From: an uncultured Shinella sp.
Lineage (GTDB): Bacteria; Pseudomonadota; Alphaproteobacteria; Rhizobiales; Rhizobiaceae
Assembly (NCBI RefSeq): GCF_946479415.1
Contig: NZ_CAMLFY010000079.1
Location: forward strand, 1 to 20,418
DNA length: 20,418 bases
Direction of reading: 5' to 3'
Within the stretch, counting starts at the first letter, position 1. Each line of letters opens with the position of its first letter. The notes below the pieces were generated by a model. It was given only the letters and a program-made list of their open reading frames with translations. It made no database searches and was not told where the DNA came from. Below, piece after piece: positions 6,894 through 13,376 of this stretch. The translations under genes and the position numbers were made by a program.

Positions 6894-8393
6894 ATGACCG
6901 AACAGTATAGCCGCGCCTATTGGGAACAGCGCCTCGCCGGCCTCTCGCTGGCGCGCGGGCATTTCATCGACGGCAAGACCGTGCCCGCGGCCTCCGGCCG
7001 CACCTTTACCCGCACGCGGCCGATGGACGGCCAGCCCGGCGCGGTGCTGGCCCGCGGTGATGCCGCTGATGTCGATACGGCCGTGGCTTCGGCCCGCAAG
7101 GCCTTTGCCAGCGGTATCTGGCGGGCCAGGGATCCGCTGGAGAAGAAGAAGGTCATGTTGCGCTGGGCGGAGCTGATCCGGGCGCATGGCGAAGAATTGG
7201 CGCTTCTGGAAACGCTCGATGTCGGCAAGCCGGTGCAGGCGTCGCTCGGTGTCGATGTGCGGCTCTGCGCCGATGGCATCCAGTATTACGGCGAGATGAT
7301 CGACAAACTCTACGACGAGATCGCGCCGACGGGGCCGAAGGCCCGCGCGCTGGTGCGCAAGGTGCCGCTCGGCGTCGTCGCGGCAATCACGCCGTGGAAC
7401 TATCCGATGATCATCGATGCCTGGAAGCTGGGGCCGGCGATTGCCGCAGGCAATTCCGTCGTGCTGAAGCCGGCGGAGCAGTCCTCGCTTTCCGCATTGA
7501 AGCTTGCGGAACTCGCCGTCGAGGCCGGGCTTCCGGCCGGCGTCTTCAATGTCGTCACCGGCTTTGGCGAAGAGGTCGGCAAGCCGCTGGCGCTGCATAT
7601 GGATGTCGACATGGTCGCCTTCACCGGCTCGACGGAGGTCGGCAAGCTGATCATGGGCTATGCGGCGCAATCGAACCTCAAGCGCGTGGCCCTGGAGCTG
7701 GGCGGCAAGTCGCCGCTCGTCGTGTTCGAGGATGCGGATCTCGACGCGGCAGCCAGTGCGGCCGCCTGGGGCTGCTTCTACAATTCCGGCGAGACCTGCC
7801 ATGCCGCCACGCGTCTCGTCGTGCAGCGCTCGGTACAGGATGCCCTCATCGCGAAGATCGAGGCGGTGGTGAAGCGCGAGATCGCGCTCGCGCACCCCTT
7901 CGAGCCCGCCGCACAGATCGGCGCGTTGATCGAGGCGGAGCATATGGAGAAGGTGCTCGGGCTGATCGAGGCGGGCGAGAAGGACGGCGGCCGCCGGGCC
8001 TTCGGGGCGGAGCGGGTTCTGTCGGAAACGGGGGGCTATTACGTGTCGCCCGGTGTGATCACCGATGTGACGAACGACATGCGCATCGCGCGGCAGGAGA
8101 TTTTCGGCCCGGTTCTCGCGGCCATCGGTTTCGACACCGAGGAGGAAGCGCTGGCGATTGCCAATGACACGATCTACGGCCTGGCCGGCGCGGTGTTCAC
8201 GCGCGACATGGACCGCGCGCATCGCTTCTCCGAAGCCATCCATGCCGGCACGGTCTGGATCAACACCTATGACATGTCGAATTTCGCGACGCCCTTCGGC
8301 GGCTTCAAGCAATCCGGTTTCGGCCGCGACCGCTCGGTGCACGCGATCGACAAATACTGCGACTATAAGACGATCTGGCAGCAGTTCGGCTGA
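6894..8393 (+). CDS. NAD(P)-dependent aldehyde dehydrogenase (PuuC/BetB-like superfamily member)
   Basis: The 499-residue product oxidises an aldehyde to the acid. The catalytic residues are intact: N169 in ITPWNYP, general base E268 in LELGGKSP and nucleophile C302 in NSGETCHAATR. Cofactor-site blocks VVLKPAEQSS and FTGSTEVGK and the late motif QEIFGPV are also present. Length is normal. GAGGA at 6883-6887 overlaps the dehydrogenase stop and lies six bases before the ATG, so the genes are nine bases apart and translated from one message. It resembles the broad gamma-aminobutyraldehyde/betaine-aldehyde class, but these assignments are unreliable from sequence alone. Context suggests it takes the aldehyde made by the upstream alcohol dehydrogenase. 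Confidence 0.94.
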   Translation: MTEQYSRAYWEQRLAGLSLARGHFIDGKTVPAASGRTFTRTRPMDGQPGAVLARGDAADVDTAVASARKAFASGIWRARDPLEKKKVMLRWAELIRAHGEELALLETLDVGKPVQASLGVDVRLCADGIQYYGEMIDKLYDEIAPTGPKARALVRKVPLGVVAAITPWNYPMIIDAWKLGPAIAAGNSVVLKPAEQSSLSALKLAELAVEAGLPAGVFNVVTGFGEEVGKPLALHMDVDMVAFTGSTEVGKLIMGYAAQSNLKRVALELGGKSPLVVFEDADLDAAASAAAWGCFYNSGETCHAATRLVVQRSVQDALIAKIEAVVKREIALAHPFEPAAQIGALIEAEHMEKVLGLIEAGEKDGGRRAFGAERVLSETGGYYVSPGVITDVTNDMRIARQEIFGPVLAAIGFDTEEEALAIANDTIYGLAGAVFTRDMDRAHRFSEAIHAGTVWINTYDMSNFATPFGGFKQSGFGRDRSVHAIDKYCDYKTIWQQFG

Positions 8394-8413
8394 GGTTTAA
8401 CGGGGAGGGGACA

Positions 8414-9538
8414 ATGAGCAAGATCGTTTCCATCGAGATCAGCCATCACCGGTTGCTGCTCGATCCGCCGTTCAAGGCCAGCTGGGATGGCCGCCCGCGC
8501 CGGCAGTTCGATGCGACGATCGTGCGGGTGCGGGATGACGAGGGGCGCGAGGGCATCGGTTCCGGCGACCTGATGAAGGGGTTCGAAGGCCACGAGGACC
8601 TGTTCATCGGCCAGGATCCGCGCCATCTCGAACGCCACTACGAGGTTCTGTCGCATATCAATTTCCACTACGGCCGCTGCTGGCCGCTCGATCTCGCTCT
8701 GTGGGATCTCGCCGGCAAGGTGACGGGTGAGCCGGTCTGGCGCATGCTGGGCGGGCGCGCCGATCGCGTGCGGCTCTATGCCTCCTCCGGCGTGCTGCGC
8801 GATCCCGCCGCCATGGCCGATCAGGCCGAGCGCTATATCGCCGAGGGGTTTCCGGCAATGAAGGTGCGCTTCTCCTCCTCCGCTGGCGGGCGCAATGGCT
8901 GGCGCGACGACGTGAAGGCGCTGGAGGCTATCCGCGGCCGCGTCGGCGACCGGCTGGAGTTGATGGTCGATTGCAATCAGGGTTGGCGCATGCCCTGGGA
9001 CACGACGCTGCCCTGGACCTTCAAGGATGCGCTGGTCGTCGCGCGCGAGTTGGAGCGGCTCGGCATCTACTGGATGGAGGAGCCGTTGCACCGCTCCGAC
9101 CGCAAGGGCATGAAGGCCCTGAAGGAGGCGACGGATATCCGCATCGCCGGCGGCGAGATGACCCGCGAACTCTATGAATTCCGCGATATCATCGAGGAGC
9201 GGGCGTTCGACGTCATCCAGCCGGATGTGGCCTTGGTCGGCGGCATCACCGGCTGCCGGCGGCTCGCTTTCCAGGCGCGTGAGGCGGGCGTCACCTTCAC
9301 TCCACATTCCTGGACGAACGGCATCGGCGTGCTGGCCAATGCCCATCTGACCGCCGGCGCCGGCGACGCACCTTTCCTCGAATATCCCTACGATGCGCCG
9401 GAATGGAGCGAGGAGCGCCGTGATTATCCGCTTGCGGCACCCCTGCGGCACGAGAACGGCTGGCTGCTGCTCGGCGAGGCGCCGGGGCTCGGCATCGTAC
9501 TCGATGAGGACAGGCTGAAGGCGACGCGCATCGGCTGA
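8414..9538 (+). CDS. Enolase-superfamily enzyme (mandelate racemase/muconate lactonizing type)
   Basis: The 374-residue protein has the capping domain and (beta/alpha)7-beta barrel of the mandelate racemase branch. Magnesium ligands are visible: D186 in MVDCNQGW, the glutamate pair at 222-223 in WMEEPL and E248 in AGGEM. The acid-base pair is D271 (IQPDVALVGG) with H298 (FTPHSW). The KxK motif at the end of the second barrel strand reads K150-V-R152. Members abstract a proton next to a carboxylate; with His-Asp intact, a sugar-acid or hydroxy-acid dehydratase is the best guess, an epimerase an alternative. GGGGAGGGG precedes the start, and the gene lies 20 bases after the aldehyde dehydrogenase, as the third gene of the LysR-linked operon. 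Confidence 0.93.
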   Translation: MSKIVSIEISHHRLLLDPPFKASWDGRPRRQFDATIVRVRDDEGREGIGSGDLMKGFEGHEDLFIGQDPRHLERHYEVLSHINFHYGRCWPLDLALWDLAGKVTGEPVWRMLGGRADRVRLYASSGVLRDPAAMADQAERYIAEGFPAMKVRFSSSAGGRNGWRDDVKALEAIRGRVGDRLELMVDCNQGWRMPWDTTLPWTFKDALVVARELERLGIYWMEEPLHRSDRKGMKALKEATDIRIAGGEMTRELYEFRDIIEERAFDVIQPDVALVGGITGCRRLAFQAREAGVTFTPHSWTNGIGVLANAHLTAGAGDAPFLEYPYDAPEWSEERRDYPLAAPLRHENGWLLLGEAPGLGIVLDEDRLKATRIG

Positions 9539-9562
9539 GACGCTTCGCCCTCTTGACATCCG

Positions 9563-9587
9563 CCCCGTGGAGGCCGACTTCACGGGG
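9563..9587. promoter_or_regulatory. Inverted repeat in the ubiG leader, next to a -35-like box
   Basis: CCCCGTG at 9563-9569 and CACGGGG at 9581-9587 are perfect 7-bp arms around 11 bases. They lie between the enolase-superfamily stop (9538) and ubiG (9611). A TTGACA is present at 9553-9558 but no good -10 box follows at 16-18 bases. Without a U run this is not a clear terminator; it could be a weak terminator of the catabolic operon, a ubiG leader stem or an operator. Confidence 0.4.
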
Positions 9588-9610
9588 ATATGGACGCGAA
9601 GGAGAACGCC

Positions 9611-10360
9611 ATGAGCGAGGCAGCCCGCACGACGATCGACCAGGCGGAAGTCGACCGCTTTTCGGCGATGGCCGCCGAGTGGTGGGACCCGACCGGCAAG
9701 TTCCGCCCGCTGCACAAGTTCAATCCTGTCCGGCTCACCTATATCCGCGACATGGTCTGCGGCCAGTTCGGCCGCGATCCCAAGGCGCATCGCCCGCTGG
9801 AAGGCCTGCGCATCCTCGATATTGGCTGCGGTGGCGGCCTGCTTTCCGAGCCGATGGCGCGCATGGGAGCCGACGTGCTCGGCGCGGATGCCTCCGAAAA
9901 GAACATCGGCATCGCCAAGACGCATGCGGCCGGCAGCGGCGTTTCCGTCGATTATCGCGCGGTGACGGCGGAAGCGCTGGCCGAGGCCGGCGAGAGTTTT
10001 GATGTCGTGCTCAACATGGAAGTGGTGGAACACGTCTCCGACGTCGATTTCTTTCTCACCACCTGCGCCTCCATGGTGCGCCCCGGCGGCATGACCTTCG
10101 TCGCCACGATCAACCGCACGATGAAGGCGGCGGCACTGGCGATCTTCGCCGCGGAAAACGTGCTGCGCTGGCTGCCGCGCGGCACGCATCAATATGAAAA
10201 GCTGGTGCGTCCGGAAGAGATCGAGAAGCCGCTCAACGCCTCCGGCTTGACGGTGACGGACCGTACCGGCGTGTTCTTCAATCCGCTGTTGAACCAGTGG
10301 AACCTGTCGAAGGATATGGACGTGAACTACATGCTGGTGGCGCGGCGCGCCTCAGCCTGA
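9611..10360 (+). CDS. ubiG: Ubiquinone biosynthesis O-methyltransferase
   Basis: UbiG performs both SAM-dependent O-methylations in ubiquinone synthesis, at the inner membrane surface. The 249-residue product shows the family N-terminus [18 protein letters not shown], with [11 protein letters not shown] just after. Its SAM-binding motif I is [13 protein letters not shown] (residues 69-81), followed by VLGADAS and [12 protein letters not shown]. The C-terminal half has TINRTMKA and a membrane-association region near [13 protein letters not shown]. The ATG at 9611 is chosen because AAGGAG at 9599-9604 lies six bases before it; an upstream in-frame ATG at 9590 has no such site. Length equals typical UbiG. 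In several rhizobia, as I recall, ubiG neighbours lysC; here a catabolic operon precedes it. Its stop abuts that of the converging DUF3291 gene. Confidence 0.97.
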   Translation: MSEAARTTIDQAEVDRFSAMAAEWWDPTGKFRPLHKFNPVRLTYIRDMVCGQFGRDPKAHRPLEGLRILDIGCGGGLLSEPMARMGADVLGADASEKNIGIAKTHAAGSGVSVDYRAVTAEALAEAGESFDVVLNMEVVEHVSDVDFFLTTCASMVRPGGMTFVATINRTMKAAALAIFAAENVLRWLPRGTHQYEKLVRPEEIEKPLNASGLTVTDRTGVFFNPLLNQWNLSKDMDVNYMLVARRASA

Positions 10361-10367
10361 TCAGGCT
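10354..10367. other. Perfect 14-bp palindrome covering both stop codons of convergent genes
   Basis: AGCCTGATCAGGCT at 10354-10367 is fully self-complementary. It contains the TGA of ubiG (10358-10360) and, directly next to it on the other strand, the TGA of the DUF3291 gene (10361-10363). As RNA either strand could fold AGCCT-GATC-AGGCT, a short stem that might act as a weak bidirectional terminator. There is no separate intergenic DNA at all between the two genes. Confidence 0.55.
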
Positions 10368-10939
10368 TTCAGCGTCTTCACGATATCCAGCAGGTCCTGT
10401 TGTCCGGAGGCATTGCGGCCGGCAATGGCCTTTACATGCTCCCGGTCGATGACGGTGGCCTGGCCATCGGGACAGAACGGTGCCTTGAAGGTGAAGGCGC
10501 GGGGTGTCGGGCCGTTGTCGTGGAGGAATTCCAGTCGTTCGGCGCCATCGGCCCAGGCTGGCCGTGACCGTTCCGGCACCCACCACAAGACGAGCGAGGG
10601 CCATGCCTGGGGCTGATTCCAGTTGCGCGCATGTTTCAGCGCGTCGGCATGCACGCCGTTATAGGTGAAGGCCATGAGAGCCTCGATGCTCGCCCAGAGC
10701 GACAGCGAAGCGGGCGCGTCGTCGAAGCCGCTGCCTGTGATGAAGCATGGATGTACCTTTGGCCCCCAGCTTCGCGGCCCGGGAACGCCGAGATAACCCG
10801 ACCGGCCGACAAAACCCTCTGCCCGGCGTGCCGCCTCGAAATTGAACGGTTCGCGCAAGCGAAATCCTTCGACGCGCGGGCTCTCGAAGTCATCGACATG
10901 AAGGCCGAAATTGTAGATGGCGAGGTGGTGGCCGCGCAT
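10361..10939 (-). CDS. DUF3291 domain-containing protein
   Basis: The 192-residue product fits DUF3291, a family of unknown function with a dimeric alpha-beta-barrel-like fold. It shows the family order: an N-terminal LAIYNFGLHVDDFESPRVEG, ASLSLWASIEALMAFTYNGV in the middle, then LVLWWVPERSRP and GPTPRAFTFKAPF. No catalytic motif is apparent. The ATG at 10937-10939 overlaps the stop of the upstream DUF1178 gene as TGATG with no ribosome site, so translation is probably coupled to DUF1178. It is the last gene of the comF-grxC-nitrilase-DUF1178 operon. A biochemical function cannot be inferred. Confidence 0.85.
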   Translation of the reverse strand: MRGHHLAIYNFGLHVDDFESPRVEGFRLREPFNFEAARRAEGFVGRSGYLGVPGPRSWGPKVHPCFITGSGFDDAPASLSLWASIEALMAFTYNGVHADALKHARNWNQPQAWPSLVLWWVPERSRPAWADGAERLEFLHDNGPTPRAFTFKAPFCPDGQATVIDREHVKAIAGRNASGQQDLLDIVKTLKA

Positions 10940-11367
10940 CAATTGGTGTCGTCGGGCAGGACGGGCAGTGGTGCTATTTCGACGCCCTCGTCCAGCAGGT
11001 CGCGCACTTCTTCCGCAGAGGCCTTGCCGATCAGGCCACGCTGTTCGGTCTCGCCATAATGGATCTTGCGGGCCTCTTCCGGGAAACGCTCGCCGACATC
11101 TTCGGAATTCGCGCGGATGGTCGTGACGATCTCGCGCAGCTTGTTCATCATTTCCTTCTGGCCGGCCTGCATGACCATTTCCTGCCGCTTTTCCTTCTTG
11201 CGCGCGGTGGAAACGGAGGGCGCCATCAAACGCTTGGCGACATGCGGCGAGTTGCAGGTCGGACAGGTGACGAGCGCCATCGTCTGCTGGCGGTCGAAAT
11301 CACTGGCCGAACCGAACCAGCCTTCGAAGGCATGGCCGTTGTCGCAGGAGAGTTCGTAGCGGATCAC
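10939..11367 (-). CDS. DUF1178 family zinc-ribbon-like protein
   Basis: The 142-residue product matches DUF1178, a small alphaproteobacterial and betaproteobacterial family of unknown function. The N-terminus MIRYELSCDNGHAFEGWF followed by VTCPTCNS gives likely zinc ligands C8, H12, C35 and C38. A basic, methionine- and glutamine-rich helix follows (RKKEKRQEMVMQAGQKEMMN), then the conserved block RFPEEARKIHYGETEQRGL. The start is GTG at 11365-11367, overlapping the nitrilase stop as GTGA, so translation is coupled. A nitrilase-DUF1178-ubiG neighbourhood is, from memory, frequent in Rhizobiales; its meaning is unknown. Confidence 0.93.
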   Translation of the reverse strand: MIRYELSCDNGHAFEGWFGSASDFDRQQTMALVTCPTCNSPHVAKRLMAPSVSTARKKEKRQEMVMQAGQKEMMNKLREIVTTIRANSEDVGERFPEEARKIHYGETEQRGLIGKASAEEVRDLLDEGVEIAPLPVLPDDTN

Positions 11368-12221
11368 GCGGCGACACCTCCCTTCGCGGGTGCGCCCGAG
11401 ACGTCGAGTGTGAAAACGCGTCCATTGCGCAGATTGGGGATCTTGTCGTGGGCTGCCTTGACGGCGGCGATGTCCACTTCAGCCAGAACGACGGCATCGC
11501 CGGTGCCGCCGGCCGAGGCCAGAACGCGACCCCAGGGGTCGATGATCATGGAATGGCCGAAGGTCTCGCGGCCGTCCTCATGCACGCCCGCCTGCGCGGC
11601 GGCGATGACATAGACGCCGTTCTCGATGGCGCGGGCGCGCAGCAGGATTTCCCAATGCGCCTCGCCCGTCTGGCGGGTGAAGGCGGCGGGCACGGAGATG
11701 ATCTCGGCGCCGGCCTGCGCCTGCGTCTTGAAGAGTTCGGGGAAGCGCACGTCGTAGCAGATGGCGAAGCCGAGCTTGGCGAAGGGCAGGTCCGCCATGC
11801 GGGCGACCGCGCCGGGCGAATAGACCGCGCTTTCGCGCCAGCTCTCGCCATTGTCGAGATCGACATCGAACATGTGGATCTTGTCGTAGCTGCAGATCTT
11901 CGCGCCGTCGGGGCCGAAGAGGAAGCCGCGGTTGGCGACCTTGCCGTCCGCAAGCGCGATGGCCGTGGAGCCGATGTGGACGTGGATGCCGAGTTCGGCG
12001 GCAAGCTCTGCGGCTGCGGCGACGACGAGATCGTCATCCTCGCTGCGCAGGATGGCACGTAGGCCCGCGCGGTCGCGTTGTAGCGCGCCGGTCATTTCCG
12101 GCGTCTGGACATAGACGGCGCCCTTGGCTGCCGCCTCGCGCACGAGCCGCCGCATCGTCTCCACGTTGCGGACGGGGTCGGTCCCGGAGCACATCTGGAG
12201 GGCGGCGATCGTGACGGTCAT
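11364..12221 (-). CDS. Carbon-nitrogen hydrolase of the nitrilase superfamily (Nit1/Nit2-like, likely deaminated-glutathione amidase)
   Basis: The 285-residue product carries the nitrilase triad: E42 (TPEMTGAL), K114 (YDKIHMFDVDL) and C155 (GFAICYDVRFPELF). The KIHMFDVDL form following the lysine is typical of the Nit branch, whose characterised members hydrolyse deaminated glutathione or omega-amides of 2-oxo acids. It ends GVAA, overlapping the next gene by four bases (GTGA). AAGGA lies eight bases before the ATG at 12221, which is 11 bases after grxC. The adjacent glutaredoxin supports a glutathione-repair role, but omega-amidase is an alternative and the substrate is inferred. Confidence 0.88.
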   Translation of the reverse strand: MTVTIAALQMCSGTDPVRNVETMRRLVREAAAKGAVYVQTPEMTGALQRDRAGLRAILRSEDDDLVVAAAAELAAELGIHVHIGSTAIALADGKVANRGFLFGPDGAKICSYDKIHMFDVDLDNGESWRESAVYSPGAVARMADLPFAKLGFAICYDVRFPELFKTQAQAGAEIISVPAAFTRQTGEAHWEILLRARAIENGVYVIAAAQAGVHEDGRETFGHSMIIDPWGRVLASAGGTGDAVVLAEVDIAAVKAAHDKIPNLRNGRVFTLDVSGAPAKGGVAA

Positions 12222-12232
12222 ATCCTGTCCTT

Positions 12233-12490
12233 TCAGGCGGCCAGCAGGGCGTCGAGTTCGCCGGCGCGTTCCAGCGCATGCAGGTCGTCGCAGCCGCCGA
12301 CATGGCGGTCGTTGATGAAGATCTGCGGGAAGGTGTTGCGGCCGTTGGCGCGCGTAATCATTTCCTGGCGGATCTCGGGCGCGTAGGTTGCGTCATGCTC
12401 CTCGAAGGTTACGCCCTTCGTCTCCAGGAGTTTTTTCGCGGCACTGCAATAGCCGCAGAATTGACGCGTGTAGATCACGACCGAAGACAT
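12233..12490 (-). CDS. grxC: Glutaredoxin 3
   Basis: The 85-residue protein is a classic dithiol glutaredoxin that reduces disulfides and mixed glutathione disulfides in the cytoplasm. The active site is C12-G-Y-C15 in TRQFCGYCSAAKKLL, a minor variant of the usual CPYC. The later glutathione-binding blocks NTFPQIFINDRHVGGCDDL are intact, including the cis-proline segment TFPQ. Length is normal. GGAG lies about eight bases before the ATG. It lies 33 bases after comF and 11 bases before the nitrilase gene on the same strand, so it is likely part of one operon. Confidence 0.96.
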   Translation of the reverse strand: MSSVVIYTRQFCGYCSAAKKLLETKGVTFEEHDATYAPEIRQEMITRANGRNTFPQIFINDRHVGGCDDLHALERAGELDALLAA

Positions 12491-12523
12491 GTTTTCCGCT
12501 CCAAGGCTTGAAAAATCATCTTT

Positions 12524-13315
12524 TTATATAGGTCCGGGAAGCGCTCTTGCAAAGGTCAAAACGGTGACATCCGCAACCCCGGCGCGCTTCAATGTGCGGG
12601 TAACGGCCGAAACGGTGGCGCCCGTCGTATAGACATCGTCGACCAGCACGACGCGGCGGCCGAAAAGCTTTTCTCGCCCCTCGGACGTGATGGCGAAGGC
12701 GCCGCGCACATTCTCCTCGCGTGCCCGCGGGCCAAGCCCGATCTGGCGGCGGGTGCGTTTCGTGCGCCTGATGGCATCGAAGAGAACGGGCGTGCCGGAG
12801 GCGACCGCGAGCGCGCGGGACAGTTCCGCCGCCTGGTTGAACTTGCGCCAGACCAGACGAAAGCGATGAAGCGGCACGGGCAGGATGAAATCGGCCGCCT
12901 CGACCGCGCCATCGCCGGCGCGCAGCATCCATCCGGCCATCATCGGCGCGAGGTCCGTGCGGTCGCGGTATTTCAACGCGTGTACGAGCACGCGGGCGAG
13001 GTCGTCATAGAGCGCGACCGAGCGCAGGCGATCGAAGGGCGGCGGGTTGGCGATGGCATCGGCGCTGAGGATGCCAGGGCCGAGATCGTGCGAGAAGGGT
13101 GTGCCGAGCACCTCGCAATAGGGCCGCTCGATGAAGGCAAGCCTGGACCAGCATGTCGGACAGAGGCTCGCCTTGCTGCCATTGATGACGCCGCAGCCGG
13201 CGCAGGCGGGCGGATAGACGAGGTCGAGGGCGGCTCCGGCAAGGCTGCGCAGCCGGCGGGTAAAAACCTGCCGGAGCGGAACTGCCGGCACTGTCTCAGC
13301 CTCGATGTCGCCCAT
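12524..13315 (-). CDS. comF: ComF family protein (double zinc ribbon and phosphoribosyltransferase domain)
   Basis: ComF proteins are linked to DNA uptake in competent bacteria, but in proteobacteria the role is less clear. The 263-residue product has an N-terminal zinc-binding cluster, C38-x2-C41 (ACAGCG) and C52-x2-C55 (LCPTCW). The phosphoribosyltransferase-like domain follows, with ILPVPLHRFRLVWRKFNQA and the PRPP-loop stretch VVLVDDVYTTGAT at residues 223-235. The start at 13315 (MGDIEAE) is the best ATG; another at 13378 would add 21 residues but would overlap the divergent methyltransferase start. No ribosome site is evident at 13315, so the start is uncertain. It heads the minus-strand operon through grxC to DUF3291. 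Confidence 0.92.
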   Translation of the reverse strand: MGDIEAETVPAVPLRQVFTRRLRSLAGAALDLVYPPACAGCGVINGSKASLCPTCWSRLAFIERPYCEVLGTPFSHDLGPGILSADAIANPPPFDRLRSVALYDDLARVLVHALKYRDRTDLAPMMAGWMLRAGDGAVEAADFILPVPLHRFRLVWRKFNQAAELSRALAVASGTPVLFDAIRRTKRTRRQIGLGPRAREENVRGAFAITSEGREKLFGRRVVLVDDVYTTGATVSAVTRTLKRAGVADVTVLTFARALPGPI

Positions 13316-13325
13316 ACGGTTGACA

Positions 13326-13344
13326 TTAGCGGCCCTTAGCGGCC
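13326..13344. repeat. 9-bp direct repeat in the comF/methyltransferase divergent region
   Basis: TTAGCGGCC occurs at 13326-13334 and again at 13336-13344, a period of ten bases, in the 61-base gap between two divergent starts. TTGACA at 13320-13325 adjoins it, with no good -10 box. Helically phased direct repeats in such a short divergent promoter could bind a regulator; this is inference. Confidence 0.4.
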
Positions 13345-13376
13345 AAAGCGAAGGAAATTCGAAAGGGACACTGTTC

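Noticed and set aside
5757..8342. Very long minus-strand open frame (about 860 codons) opposite the alcohol and aldehyde dehydrogenase genes
   Set aside because: It is antisense to two genes with intact catalytic motifs, its translation is rich in Arg, His, Gly and Asp without any domain, and GC-rich third positions keep this frame free of stops by chance.
9553..9582. TTGACA as a full ubiG promoter
   Set aside because: The -35 is perfect but no acceptable -10 hexamer is found at 16-18 bases, so it is noted only as a -35-like box.
8363..10192. Long minus-strand open frame opposite the enolase-superfamily gene and ubiG
   Set aside because: Antisense shadow of two well-supported genes, spanning two unrelated genes, with no recognisable family or ribosome site.
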